Of a DNA stretch of 64,000 nt, positions 28,205 to 38,687 are shown one piece after another. The position numbers and the translations under genes were made by a program. The notes under the pieces are model-generated. The model worked only from the letters and a program-made list of their open reading frames with translations, searched no databases and was not told the origin of the DNA. The stretch comes from a virus, in the IMG/VR virus record IMGVR_UViG_3300035157_001159, positions 1 to 64,000 of that record, one strand, 5' to 3'. Position 1 is the first letter of the stretch. Every line of letters starts with the position of its first letter.

Positions 28205-30649
28205 ATGGTAGGTATTGGAACGACAACAATAACTCCTAAATTTCAGGAGTGGTTAAAAACACAACCTAAAGAACCTGTAGGTGATGTAAAAAAGAAATAT
28301 GTTGTTACTTGTAATGAACCAAAAGATTGGACAAGTATACATCAAGTATTACTTAAGGATGGTACTTTAGAAGACAATATCCCAAACCAATCTGTACAAT
28401 GTTCTGATGTTAAGCAACATAGTTCCACTAGAGGAACTTATATATTAAATGAAACTGAGGTTGCTGATTTACGTAAGCATCCAAAAGTAAAGGATGTTAA
28501 TATTGACACTGCTTCTTATCCTGGTACTTATATGCCAGATCCAGCAGCGATTTCAGATGCTGTAGTACAAACTTCAAGATACGCAAATACTGTTAAAAAT
28601 TATAGGGGTGATCCTGCCACCTTCCTTCCTGCTAGTCCAGGAGCATCAGAGAAAGATCGTACTAGTTATCAATTGATGAGGTGTCAGCAGAAGAGTAATC
28701 CTTGGGGAAACAATGTTAACCAAGTATTAGATGATAAACCTGCTCTTTATGGATCTGGTAAGGATGTTGATGTTATAGTTGCTGATCAGGCTGCTTGGTT
28801 AGGTCATATAGAATTTCAAAATAATTTAGGAGGACCAACTCTTTATGAGGGTGGAAATACTTTAACAAGGAAAAATATATCTACTACTTCAGGATCATGT
28901 GATGTATTAGATCTTGTATTGGATGCTCCATATTATATTGATCCTGATTATTTTAATGCTAATCCTGCAGGAAGATTAACTACTCGTTGGGATGGTACAA
29001 CTGTTCCTCTTGAGTCTGTTGCTTTAGGATGGTGGACTGATGGTTCTAAGAGATCGGCAATATTTGCTAATATAGGAACTGTTGATCTTGCTAGTAGTGG
29101 ATATACTAGAGATAGATGTAATGGTAGTAATGTTACGATGCCAACTCATGGTAGTAATGATTATCATGGAACACCATGTGCTTCTTTAGCTTACGGTAGA
29201 AATTATGGTTGGGCATTCAATGCTAACAAATGGTATATTAATGCTTATGGTACATATTCAACAGGAGTAGAAAAATATTTTGACATTGCAAAAATATTCC
29301 ATCAGAATAAACCAATTAATAATACTTATGGTACAAGGGATGCTACAATAAGTAGTAATAGTTTTGGATATAGAAAGGATCTTCCAAACCAAGCATATCA
29401 TTTTTACCGTAAAGGACTTTCTGGACTACTAACTCAAAGTTATTCTATAGATGTAACTGCTGCTGGATCTGGTGCTTATACACTTTCGGGAACTGATAAG
29501 GCTGGAAATGTTAGTGGTAATAATCCAACAATTACATGTAACGCAGGAGATACTCTTAACTTTGTTGTTGATGCTACAGGACATCCATTTTGGATAAAGA
29601 CTACTGCTGGAACAGGAACAGGAAATCAAGCAACTGGTGTTACTAATGGTGGTACAGTATCAGGAACAGTTACTTGGACACCAAGTGCTGCTGGAACATA
29701 TTATTATCAGTGTGAATATCATGGTGGTATGGTTGGGCAGATTGATGTTGGTAATTCACAGGCTGCTGGTACTCAATATACTGCATTGAGTCAAGTACCT
29801 TTTATGGATAATTTTTGGCAGGGTGCTATAAGATTTGAGTATGTTGGAAATAGTTTGGTTACTGCTGGTGATGAAATGATTGCTGCTGGTGTTATTTTTG
29901 TTTGTTCTTCGGGTAATACAAATCAGAAATTGGTTAAGGCAGATCACCCAGATTATAATAATTATTGGTCAACTGCTGGTGACGGTTCTTATGCCAATTC
30001 TCAGACATTTGCTTGGGGTTTTCAAACATATAATAGTATTAATAGACAGGGATTTCCTGGAATGATAGGTAAGACAAGCGAAAATGTATATAGAACTATA
30101 CCTGTTGGTGCTATGGATACTGATTTAGAATCAACTTCAGGGACTGGGCAAGAGAGAAAAATTGTTTATAGTAATATGGGAAACTTAGTTCCATTTTATG
30201 CTCCTGCTTATGATGTTCTTTCTGGATGTGATAGTAATACTAACACAAGATATAATAGATATGATGCGTATTATACTATAAATGGTAATCAGTCTGTTGA
30301 ATCTGAGGATTGTAGATTTGGTGGTACTAGTGCTGCTTGTCCTATAGCATGTGGATTGATTGCTACTAAACTTCAATATAATAGGGAATGGTCTGTTGAG
30401 GATGTTTTAGATTGGGTTACTAATCAGGTTGGCACTTTGGATGCTGCTGATTTTTTTACTGGAACAGAATCTCAAACCTTTAATGATTCAGAATGGACTG
30501 ATCAGAATAATACTCAAGGTGGAGAACCTATTATAATCTGGGATGCTGCTACAGGAAATGAGACAGAATCTGGTGATGAGAAAATACAATTAAGATTTAG
30601 GAATGCTGGTGGTATCCAAATAAGTGGAGTCAACTTTATAAATACCTAA
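28205..30649 (+). CDS. Subtilisin-like (S8) protein with inserted cupredoxin-like domain
   Basis: The 814-residue protein shows an S8 triad: Asp194 in VDVIVADQAAW, His315 or His321 in HGSNDYHGTPCAS, and Ser709 in GGTSAACPIACGL (GTSxAxP). Between His and Ser, about residues 413-515, lies a cupredoxin-like domain with ligand-type residues His460 (GHPFWI), Cys503, His506 and Met509 (YQCEYHGGMVGQI). There is no signal peptide. It sits in the virion gene array, so it could mature fibres, cut host surface proteins, or be an autoproteolytic chaperone. Asn of the oxyanion hole is plausibly in ISSNSFGYR. Both activity and copper binding are predictions. Confidence 0.82.
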   Translation: MVGIGTTTITPKFQEWLKTQPKEPVGDVKKKYVVTCNEPKDWTSIHQVLLKDGTLEDNIPNQSVQCSDVKQHSSTRGTYILNETEVADLRKHPKVKDVNIDTASYPGTYMPDPAAISDAVVQTSRYANTVKNYRGDPATFLPASPGASEKDRTSYQLMRCQQKSNPWGNNVNQVLDDKPALYGSGKDVDVIVADQAAWLGHIEFQNNLGGPTLYEGGNTLTRKNISTTSGSCDVLDLVLDAPYYIDPDYFNANPAGRLTTRWDGTTVPLESVALGWWTDGSKRSAIFANIGTVDLASSGYTRDRCNGSNVTMPTHGSNDYHGTPCASLAYGRNYGWAFNANKWYINAYGTYSTGVEKYFDIAKIFHQNKPINNTYGTRDATISSNSFGYRKDLPNQAYHFYRKGLSGLLTQSYSIDVTAAGSGAYTLSGTDKAGNVSGNNPTITCNAGDTLNFVVDATGHPFWIKTTAGTGTGNQATGVTNGGTVSGTVTWTPSAAGTYYYQCEYHGGMVGQIDVGNSQAAGTQYTALSQVPFMDNFWQGAIRFEYVGNSLVTAGDEMIAAGVIFVCSSGNTNQKLVKADHPDYNNYWSTAGDGSYANSQTFAWGFQTYNSINRQGFPGMIGKTSENVYRTIPVGAMDTDLESTSGTGQERKIVYSNMGNLVPFYAPAYDVLSGCDSNTNTRYNRYDAYYTINGNQSVESEDCRFGGTSAACPIACGLIATKLQYNREWSVEDVLDWVTNQVGTLDAADFFTGTESQTFNDSEWTDQNNTQGGEPIIIWDAATGNETESGDEKIQLRFRNAGGIQISGVNFINT
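30637..30644 (+). promoter_or_regulatory. T4-type late promoter box TATAAATA
   Basis: Exact consensus lying inside the last codons of the S8 gene, 16 bases before the start at 30661. Confidence 0.68.
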
Positions 30650-30660
30650 AAAACTTAACT

Positions 30661-31170
30661 ATGGCACAAAAAGGTTTTGGTGTAAAGGAGTTAAATATAG
30701 CAGCGGCTGCTTCTGGTAATCCTGCCATAGAAGCTGTTACTGATGAGTTAGATTTAAAAGCTGCTAAGATTGGTATAAGCACCGATATTCAAGTTGGTAG
30801 AAATGTAAATGCTGTTGGTATATTAACTGCCTCTTCTGTCAATGATGATGCAGGTAATGTTAGACAGATAGTTAGTAATTCTAAGTCATCTACCTATCAG
30901 ATAGTAAAGGGTGATGTTGGTGAATTAATTAATACTACTGCTGGTGTTACGATTCCAGCAAACCTTACTCCAGCATTTACTGCTGGAGATGCGATTACAA
31001 TTTATAATAATAGTGCTAGTGATATTACAATAACTCAAGGTTCATCAGTTACAATGTATCAAGCAGGTACTTCAAATACTGGTAACAGGGTTCTGGCACA
31101 GAGAGGAGTTGCTACTGTATTATGTGTAGGAACTAATACGTTTACAATTATTGGCGGTGGTCTGAGTTAG
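30661..31170 (+). CDS. Small fibre-type protein
   Basis: The 169-residue product opens with AQKGFGVKELNIAAAASGNPAIEAV and continues LDLKAAKIGISTDIQVGRNVNAVGILTASSV, a strand pattern seen in the larger fibres. The C-terminal half (GDAITIYNNSASDITITQGSSVTMYQAG, then RVLAQRGVATVLCVGTNTFTIIGGG) is a recurrent marine phage fibre cap. It has its own late box and starts the glycine-rich section of the array. Confidence 0.72.
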   Translation: MAQKGFGVKELNIAAAASGNPAIEAVTDELDLKAAKIGISTDIQVGRNVNAVGILTASSVNDDAGNVRQIVSNSKSSTYQIVKGDVGELINTTAGVTIPANLTPAFTAGDAITIYNNSASDITITQGSSVTMYQAGTSNTGNRVLAQRGVATVLCVGTNTFTIIGGGLS

Positions 31171-31181
31171 GGGGATTTAAA

Positions 31182-34142
31182 ATGCCCATACAACAGGCAC
31201 TACTTCACGAACCACCAGCAGCAACAACTGTTGTTGGACAGCAAGAATATACATCACCAGGATCCTATAGTTGGACTTGTCCATCTGAGGTGAATGAAGT
31301 TCATGTTGTATGTATAGGTGGTGGCGGTGGTGGTCAAACACAAGACTTCGCAGCAGGTGGAGGTGGTGGACTTGGATGGAAAAATAATATTCCAGTAAAT
31401 CCAGGTCAAGTTTATTCTGTTGTAGTTGGTAATGGAGGAACTCAAAATACTTCTGGTGGAACTGATGGTGGAGATTCATATTTTATAAACCCAACTACTG
31501 TTAAAGGTGGTGGTGGAAAAGGTAATAATCAAGGTGGTGGAGATTTTGTTGGTGATGGTGGTGGTACTGGTGGTGATCATCAAGTATATGGTGGAGGCGG
31601 TGGAGCTGGTGGATATTCTGGAAATGGTAATTCACAATCTGGTGGTGCTGGTGGATATGGTTCTGCTAATGGTTTAACTGGTGGTGGTGCTGGTGGTGGG
31701 GGAGTAGGAATATATGGTGAAGGTACTAGTGGTTCTAATTCTCCAGTTAATAACACCAGTGGTCAATCCATGCCTGGTGGTGGTGGAGGATCGGGTGGAA
31801 ATAGTGGTACAAGTGGAACTGTACCAAGTTTTAGTGGTGGATATTATGGTCTAGTTGCTGGTGGTCCTGGTGGTAATTATGGTGGAGGTGCTGGTGGAGG
31901 TTCTGGTTCCCAATACGGTACAATTCTTGCTGGTAATGGTGGACAAGGTGCTGTAAGAATTATATGGGGTGTTGTTAATGGTGTCAGTAGAGCATTTCCA
32001 AATACATTAACTTCTAATCAAAACTCTTCATCAACCTATGCTCTTAATGCCCCTAATAATGTAGATGAGGGTAGTAGTTTTACAACAAATGTCACTACTG
32101 GAAATGTTTCTGATGGAACAACTTTATATTGGAGATTGACTGGTATAGATTCTTCTGATTTAACTTCTGGATCTTTAACTGGTTCAGGAACTGTTTCATC
32201 TGGTGGATTTAGTTTTTCTCATACTGTTGCTGCTGATATTTCAACTGAAGGTGAAGAAGTTATTTACATTGCATTATATACTGATGCTGGATATACTACA
32301 TTAGTGGCAGCAGCAAACGTAGTTATAAATGATACTTCATTTGATCCTGTTGGTGAATCAATATACACTGAAGAAGGATCCTATAGTTGGGTTTGTCCTG
32401 CGAATGTGACAAGTGTATCTGTTGTTTGTGTTGGTTCTGGTTCTACTTCAGTTACAAGTAATAATGGTAATGAGGGATGTTCTGGTGGTGGACTTGGATA
32501 TATTAATAATTATTCTGTAACACCAGGACAAACTTATGCTGTTCAAGTAGGAGGACCAAATGGACAAAATAATGCTCCTTGGGTAAGTGGAACAGGAAGT
32601 ACATATTATGAAGGTCCAGCTGATTCATTCTTTGTCAATAGAACTACTGTAAAAGGTGGTGGTGGTTGGACTAATTCAAATGGTTATGGTGGGTTTAGTG
32701 TTAATCGTGGAGATTTTGTTGGTGATGGTGGTGGTAATGGTGGCGGTGGTGGTAGTAGATATGGTGGTAGTCAATACGCTTCTGGAGATGGTGGAGGCGG
32801 TGGAGCTGGTGGATATTCTGGAGACGGTGGATCTGGTGGAAGAGCAGGATGGTCATATTATCAATATGCTGGACTAGCAGGATCACCTGGTACTGGTGGT
32901 GCTGGTGGTGGCGGTGGCGGTGGCGGTAGTGCTGGAGGTGGTGCTCCTGGTGGTGGTGTAGGAATATATGGTGAAGGTGGAAATGGTGAAGGTGGAGTAA
33001 GATATGGTGGTGGACCTGGTGGATATGGTCCTGGTAAAGGAGGTGGTGGATCAAAAGATCCTTATGGTGATGGTGGACATGGAAGTAGTATAGGTGGTCA
33101 AGCAATACAAAATGGTGGTGATATTTTTAGTTATCCTGGTGATTCTCAACGAAGAGTAGCTGGTAATTATGGTGCTGGTGGAACACCGTGGACAATTTCT
33201 GCTAAAGGTGCTGTAAGAATTATGTGGGGAAGTGGAAGATCATTCCCAAATAATGCTCTTGCTGAAGCTACTAATAGGGCTGAGACTCAAGTTACTGGTG
33301 GACAACAATTTACTACAGCAGGAACATTTACTTGGACATGTCCTGTAGGTGTAACTTCTATATCTGCAGTTGCTATTGGTGGTGGTGGCGGTGGTCAATC
33401 ATCAGGTAATTATCAGGGACAACCTGGATATGATGGACAAGGTGGAGGTGGTGGTGCTTTGGTATATAGAAATTATATTCCAGTAGTAGCAGGACAGGAT
33501 TATAAAGTTGTTGTTGGTGCTGGAGGTGCTGCTGCTCAAGGTGTTGGTAATTTAAATGCTGGACAGACTGAAGCTCAGAGAGGTGGTGATACTACTTTTG
33601 GTATAGATGGTGTAAATATTTTACTTCATGCTGAAGGTGGAGCTGGTGGAGTTAAAAGAACAAATCTTAGTTTAAGGATGGGTGGAAGACCAATGACTGG
33701 AATTGGTTATAGTGGTGGTGATGGTGGTCAAGCAACTGGATGTTCTGCTGGTGGAGGTGCTGGTGGATATAGTGGTGAAGGTGGTGAAGGTGGATATGCA
33801 AATACTGCTGGAACTAATGGTGCTGGTGGTGGAGCTGGTGGTGGCGGTGCAAGTTATTATGGAGGTAGTGGTGGCGGTGGAGGTACTGGTTTAAACGGTG
33901 AAGGTACTAGTGGTGCTGCTGGATCAGGTATAAATGGTGGTGGCGGTGGATCAGGTGGTAATACTGGTTCTAATGGTCAAACCTATGGTGGTAATAATGG
34001 TGCTGGCGGTGCTGGTGCATCTCCTGGTGGAGGAGGTGGTGGTGGATATTCCAATCCAGGTGGTTCAAATGGTGCTGGTGCTGTAGGTGGATTAAGAATT
34101 ATCTGGGGATCTGGTCGAACATTCCCATCAAACGCAACTTAA
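31182..34142 (+). CDS. Giant glycine-rich modular protein, three modules
   Basis: The 986-residue protein starts with the short PIQQAL motif shared with the next two large genes. It has three ~260-residue modules, beginning at about residues 27, 400 and 715. Each runs SYSWTCPxxVxxVxVVCVGGGG, GGLGWKNNIPVxPGQxYxVVVG, GGDSYFINxTTVKGGGG, GDFVGDGGGxGG, GGGGGAGGYSGNGG, GGGVGIYGEG and GAVRIIWGxGRSFPN. Between modules 1 and 2 (about 287-390) is a Calx-beta-like domain (VDEGSSFTTNVTTGNVSDGTTLYW, TEGEEVIYIALYTD). It is probably a surface adhesin or fibre. Confidence 0.75.
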   Translation: MPIQQALLHEPPAATTVVGQQEYTSPGSYSWTCPSEVNEVHVVCIGGGGGGQTQDFAAGGGGGLGWKNNIPVNPGQVYSVVVGNGGTQNTSGGTDGGDSYFINPTTVKGGGGKGNNQGGGDFVGDGGGTGGDHQVYGGGGGAGGYSGNGNSQSGGAGGYGSANGLTGGGAGGGGVGIYGEGTSGSNSPVNNTSGQSMPGGGGGSGGNSGTSGTVPSFSGGYYGLVAGGPGGNYGGGAGGGSGSQYGTILAGNGGQGAVRIIWGVVNGVSRAFPNTLTSNQNSSSTYALNAPNNVDEGSSFTTNVTTGNVSDGTTLYWRLTGIDSSDLTSGSLTGSGTVSSGGFSFSHTVAADISTEGEEVIYIALYTDAGYTTLVAAANVVINDTSFDPVGESIYTEEGSYSWVCPANVTSVSVVCVGSGSTSVTSNNGNEGCSGGGLGYINNYSVTPGQTYAVQVGGPNGQNNAPWVSGTGSTYYEGPADSFFVNRTTVKGGGGWTNSNGYGGFSVNRGDFVGDGGGNGGGGGSRYGGSQYASGDGGGGGAGGYSGDGGSGGRAGWSYYQYAGLAGSPGTGGAGGGGGGGGSAGGGAPGGGVGIYGEGGNGEGGVRYGGGPGGYGPGKGGGGSKDPYGDGGHGSSIGGQAIQNGGDIFSYPGDSQRRVAGNYGAGGTPWTISAKGAVRIMWGSGRSFPNNALAEATNRAETQVTGGQQFTTAGTFTWTCPVGVTSISAVAIGGGGGGQSSGNYQGQPGYDGQGGGGGALVYRNYIPVVAGQDYKVVVGAGGAAAQGVGNLNAGQTEAQRGGDTTFGIDGVNILLHAEGGAGGVKRTNLSLRMGGRPMTGIGYSGGDGGQATGCSAGGGAGGYSGEGGEGGYANTAGTNGAGGGAGGGGASYYGGSGGGGGTGLNGEGTSGAAGSGINGGGGGSGGNTGSNGQTYGGNNGAGGAGASPGGGGGGGYSNPGGSNGAGAVGGLRIIWGSGRTFPSNAT

Positions 34143-34154
34143 GGAGAGAGAGAT

Positions 34155-37100
34155 ATGTCAATACAACAAATGTTAATTAGTGGTGATACTGGAACATCAG
34201 CTGAAAGTTATTGGACGAATACTATTACAAATGGTACGTCTTCAGATGTGACTGTTTATGGACATGCTTTTGATAGTGAAGGTAATTTTTATGTTTGTGG
34301 TAGATCTGTTATTAGTGGTGGCATGACTGATGGATTCATTTATAAACTTGATAAGAATGGAACATTAATGAAATCAGTACATCTAGATGACCCTAATAAA
34401 GGTATTACATTTAGTGCTATAGCTATTGATTCTTCCAATGATGTTTATGTCTATGCTGGATATGGAACAATTGCTAAGTATAATTCAGATTTAGATTTAC
34501 AATATTATAAAAAGAATAACTGGGGCAATGGATATCAATTCGATGAGGGTGATTCCATTTCTAATGGTAATTGTATGACCCTTAGTGGTACTACATTAAC
34601 AGTTGCTGGTAGACAACAGGGAGGAACTCTTGGTCTCTATGCTACCTTTGAAACTAGTACAGGAATAATTCAGACCAAGTATTACGCCTATCTCAATTCA
34701 GGTACTGTTAATTATCAAGGTGGTGGAATAGCTAATGGTCAGATATATCTTTGTGGTTATGATATAAATCCATCTTACACAAATGGCAATGCTTATTGGA
34801 TAGTGTCTATTAATGGTGTATCAAATACTTATAGATTTTATCAGAGTGGTACTAGTGGTGCTGCTAGATGTATAGTTAGAGATTCTGGTGGTAGTTATTA
34901 TATTGGTGGTAATATGGGTGGTTATCCTATGATCACCAAAGTGGTAAGTTATAATGAAACCAATACAAATCAAGGTACTGCATGGTGGAGAAGAGGTAAT
35001 AATCCTGGTCCTGCTTATACTGATCTTGCACTTGATTCTGAAGGTAATGTTTATGGTGTTACTCAAACTTATAATGGTGCTAGTGGATGGTTGATTAAGA
35101 TAGATCCTAATGGAAATGTTATATGGTCACGACAATTTAATAATGGTGATAATATTAATAAAATAACTATTGATTCTGATGATAATATATGGTTGACTAT
35201 TAATAGAAATCAGAGTAATAATCCTGGTGTTTCTATTATCGCTAGATTAACATCTGATGGGCATGGTGCTGGATATTGTAATTATAGTATAGGATCTTAT
35301 GCTCACAGTTCTTTTTCATATCAACTTCAAGATTTTGGAAATATTCAATATAACTGGTGGAATAACACACAAAATGGTGCTTCTATCTGGGGTGGATTAG
35401 TAAGTAGTGATCCTAGTAAGACTGCTTCAACGATTACTCCTTCTTCTAATGAATGTGAAATAGTAGATGTTGTTGGTCAAGCAACTTTTATAGAAACAGG
35501 AACACATAATTGGATCTGTCCTCCTGGTGTCTATCAAGTTTCTGCTGTTTGTGTTGGTGGTGGAGGTGCTGGTAATGGTGATAATCAATCTGGATCAGGT
35601 GGTGCTGCTGGTGGTGGAGGTCTTGGATGGAAAAATAATATTCCAGTAATACCTGGACAATCTTATACATTAGAAGTCGGTAGTGCTGCTACTGGTGGAT
35701 CAGGTAATGATGGTGGAGATTCATATTTTATAAATGCGACTACTGTACAAGGTCGTGGTGGACAAGGATCAACAAATACTAATGGTCAACCTGGTGGAGG
35801 ATATGTAGGAGATGGTGGTGGATATGGTGGAGCTGGTGGAGCTGGTGGTTCAACATATGAAGGTGGTGGCGGTGGAGCTGGTGGATACACAGGTAATGGT
35901 GGAAATGGTGGATTTGGAAATGGATCGACACATCCTGGTAGTACTTCTCTGTCTGATAGACAAGGTCAAGATGGATCTGGTGGCGGTGGCGGTGGAGGAG
36001 GATATGGTGGTGGATATACTGGAGGTGGTGTAGGAATTTTAGGTACTGGAGCTTCTGGTTTAGGTGGTGCATATTCTCCACCATCAGGTGTTCCATTTGG
36101 AAGTGGAACTGCTGGATCTGGTGGATCTGGAACTTCATATGGTGGTGGTGGATCTGGTGCTGGTGCTCAAGGTGGTAGTGGTGCTGTAAGAATTGTGTGG
36201 GGTAGGGGTAGATCTTATCCAAATACTAATACTGGTAATGTAAATGACAGAGTAGGGCAACAAGATTATACATCAGCAGGAACATATAGTTGGACTTGTC
36301 CTGTTGGTGTACATCATGTTTCAGTAGTTGCTGTTGGTGCTGGTGGAGCAAGTTCTGGATATAATGCTTTCTCTGGATCTTATGAAGAAGGAAATGGTGG
36401 AGGTGGTGGAGGTCTTGGATATAATAATTATATTTCTGTAACAGAAGGACAATCTTATAGTGTTGTTGTTGGTGCTGCTGGACAAGTACAAACTTTACCT
36501 TCAAGTGCTGGTGGAAGTAAAACTAATTCTTCTGGTGATTCATATTTTATAAACACATCTACCGTTAAAGGTGGTGCTGGAGAAAATGCTCTACCTGGTT
36601 CTAATGGTAATGGTAATGGTGGAAATTTTGTAGGAGACGGTGGTGGTTCTGGTGGTGCTGGTGGATCTGGAGATGCTACTTATGGTCCTGGTGGAGGTGG
36701 CGGTGCTGCTGGATATACTGGTAATGGTGGATCTGGTGGTGGTGGATCAACGACCAGTAATGCTGTTGGTGGATCTGGTGGTGGTGCTGGTGGTGGAGCT
36801 CATGGATATATTAATTCAACTAATTTTACAAATGCTGCTGGAGGAGGTGGTGTAGGTCTTGAAGCAAAAGGAAGTAATGGTGCTGGTGGATCAATTGATA
36901 ATGGTGCTTTGCAACAGGAATGGACATCGTCAGGAACATATAGTTGGACTTGTCCTGATGGTATAACATCTGTTTGTGCGGTGTGTGTTGGTGCTGGTGG
37001 TGATGGTGGAGGTAATAAACATGGAGATGGTGGAGGTGGATTGGGATGGAAGAATGATATACCAGTGACACCAGGTCAATCTTATACTGTAGTTGTTGGT

Positions 37101-38684
37101 AATAAAAATTCAGGTGGTGGAGATTCATATTTTATAAACTCAAGCACTGTAAAAGGCGGTGGCGGTGGTACTGGTAGTGCTAGTGCTGGTGGTTCTGCAG
37201 GAACTGGTGGAACTTTTGTAGGAGACGGTGGTGGTAATGGTGGTAATGGTGGATCACAGAATCAAAGTACTGGTGGATCTGGTGGTGGCGGTGGAGCTGG
37301 TGGATACTCAGGCAATGGTGGAAATGGTGGAACGGGAACAAGTTTTGGAGCAAGTTTTGGTAATCAAGGTAATGGTGGTGCTGGTGGTGGAGGTGCTGGT
37401 GCTTCTTGGGAAGGTGGTGCTGGTGGTGGTGTAGGACTACAAGGCGAAGGTACTGATGGTGCTGGTGCTGGTACATATGATGGACAAGGTTCTCAATCTT
37501 ATGGACATTGTGGAAAGGGTGGATCTGGTGGTGCTCCACAAACTTTTGCAGCATTCCCTGGTTTAGGACCTGGTTCTGGTGGCGGTGGTGGTAATGGTAT
37601 TGCTGGATCTAATGGGGCAGTAAGACTTATATGGGGAACTGGAAGAGCATTTCCAGCAACAAACACAACAGATCAATTTGAGACAGCTACTATAGGACAT
37701 GGTGGTGGTGGATCTGGTGGTGCTTCATTTGGTACTGGTGTTGGAATATCTAGTATTATGGGAGGAGGTCTTCATGGTGGTGGATCTGGTGGTGCTAGTA
37801 ATCAAACTGTTAATGGAGGAGTATCTGATGGAGTATCTGGATCTGATGGTGGTGTAAGAATTATATGGGGATATAATAGATCATATCCACAGAATAATAC
37901 TGGTACTGGTGAAAATGGTCAACCAGAAACTGGTTCTGCTGAATGGACAACACAAGGAACACATAGTTGGACTTGTCCTGATAATGTAACATCAGTATGT
38001 GCTGTTTGTATTGGTGGCGGTGGAAGCGGATCTGTTCATGAAAATTCTACCTCTGGTGGTGGAGGAGGTGGAGGTGGTCTTGGATATAAAAATCATATTT
38101 CTGTAACACCAGGACAATCTTATACTGTTGTAGTTGGTGGAGATTCATATTTCATAGACGCAACTACTGTTAAGGGTGAGCGTGGATTAAATGCTGATCA
38201 AGCAGGAAGTGCATTTACAGGTGGAACTGGTGGTGGATATGTAGGAGACGGTGGTGGTAACGGTGGTACTGGTGGAAACAGTGACGGAACAGATGGTGGC
38301 GGTGGCGGTGGAGCTGGTGGATATTCTGGTAATGGTGGTAATGGTGCTGCTGGATATGTTCAAGGAGCAAATTCTGGATTTGATGGACAAGGTGGAGGAG
38401 GTGGTGGAGGATCAAATGGATATGATGGAGGAACTCCTCATGGTGGAGGAGAAGGTGGTGGAACTGGTATTCTAGGTCAGGGTAATAATGGGACTGGTGG
38501 AGTAAATTATGGAACTAATTTTGGTAATGGTACTGCAGGATCTGGTGGTTCAGGTAAATCATATGGCGGTGGAGGACGTGGTGCTGCTACTGGTTCTGGT
38601 CCAAGTAGTGGTGGAACTGGTGCTGTAAGAATTATATGGGGACCAGGAAGATCATTCCCAAGTAATAACGCTGGAGATATATAA
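34155..38684 (+). CDS. Giant glycine-rich protein with beta-propeller-like N-terminus
   Basis: The 1509-residue protein has the SIQQ start. Residues ~20-430 consist of repeats such as DSEGNFYVCGRS, GFIYKLDKNGTLMKSV, LALDSEGNVYGVTQTYNGASGWLIKIDPNGNVIWSRQF, typical of SBBP-like beta-propellers. Glycine-rich modules of the 31182 type begin near 448, 709, 928 and 1268. The second lacks its AVRIIWG end. An isolated module end (about 1181-1245) follows the third, as if module three had been inserted into module two. GGAGAGAGAG ribosome site directly upstream. It is likely an adhesin or fibre. Confidence 0.75.
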   Translation: MSIQQMLISGDTGTSAESYWTNTITNGTSSDVTVYGHAFDSEGNFYVCGRSVISGGMTDGFIYKLDKNGTLMKSVHLDDPNKGITFSAIAIDSSNDVYVYAGYGTIAKYNSDLDLQYYKKNNWGNGYQFDEGDSISNGNCMTLSGTTLTVAGRQQGGTLGLYATFETSTGIIQTKYYAYLNSGTVNYQGGGIANGQIYLCGYDINPSYTNGNAYWIVSINGVSNTYRFYQSGTSGAARCIVRDSGGSYYIGGNMGGYPMITKVVSYNETNTNQGTAWWRRGNNPGPAYTDLALDSEGNVYGVTQTYNGASGWLIKIDPNGNVIWSRQFNNGDNINKITIDSDDNIWLTINRNQSNNPGVSIIARLTSDGHGAGYCNYSIGSYAHSSFSYQLQDFGNIQYNWWNNTQNGASIWGGLVSSDPSKTASTITPSSNECEIVDVVGQATFIETGTHNWICPPGVYQVSAVCVGGGGAGNGDNQSGSGGAAGGGGLGWKNNIPVIPGQSYTLEVGSAATGGSGNDGGDSYFINATTVQGRGGQGSTNTNGQPGGGYVGDGGGYGGAGGAGGSTYEGGGGGAGGYTGNGGNGGFGNGSTHPGSTSLSDRQGQDGSGGGGGGGGYGGGYTGGGVGILGTGASGLGGAYSPPSGVPFGSGTAGSGGSGTSYGGGGSGAGAQGGSGAVRIVWGRGRSYPNTNTGNVNDRVGQQDYTSAGTYSWTCPVGVHHVSVVAVGAGGASSGYNAFSGSYEEGNGGGGGGLGYNNYISVTEGQSYSVVVGAAGQVQTLPSSAGGSKTNSSGDSYFINTSTVKGGAGENALPGSNGNGNGGNFVGDGGGSGGAGGSGDATYGPGGGGGAAGYTGNGGSGGGGSTTSNAVGGSGGGAGGGAHGYINSTNFTNAAGGGGVGLEAKGSNGAGGSIDNGALQQEWTSSGTYSWTCPDGITSVCAVCVGAGGDGGGNKHGDGGGGLGWKNDIPVTPGQSYTVVVGNKNSGGGDSYFINSSTVKGGGGGTGSASAGGSAGTGGTFVGDGGGNGGNGGSQNQSTGGSGGGGGAGGYSGNGGNGGTGTSFGASFGNQGNGGAGGGGAGASWEGGAGGGVGLQGEGTDGAGAGTYDGQGSQSYGHCGKGGSGGAPQTFAAFPGLGPGSGGGGGNGIAGSNGAVRLIWGTGRAFPATNTTDQFETATIGHGGGGSGGASFGTGVGISSIMGGGLHGGGSGGASNQTVNGGVSDGVSGSDGGVRIIWGYNRSYPQNNTGTGENGQPETGSAEWTTQGTHSWTCPDNVTSVCAVCIGGGGSGSVHENSTSGGGGGGGGLGYKNHISVTPGQSYTVVVGGDSYFIDATTVKGERGLNADQAGSAFTGGTGGGYVGDGGGNGGTGGNSDGTDGGGGGGAGGYSGNGGNGAAGYVQGANSGFDGQGGGGGGGSNGYDGGTPHGGGEGGGTGILGQGNNGTGGVNYGTNFGNGTAGSGGSGKSYGGGGRGAATGSGPSSGGTGAVRIIWGPGRSFPSNNAGDI

Positions 38685-38687
38685 AAC

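Noticed and set aside
32701-33105. Long minus-strand frames rich in His, Leu and Gln across the glycine-rich genes (also near 35779, 36226 and 37180)
   Set aside because: They are the antisense reading of GGT/GGA codon runs and have repetitive, protein-unlike composition.
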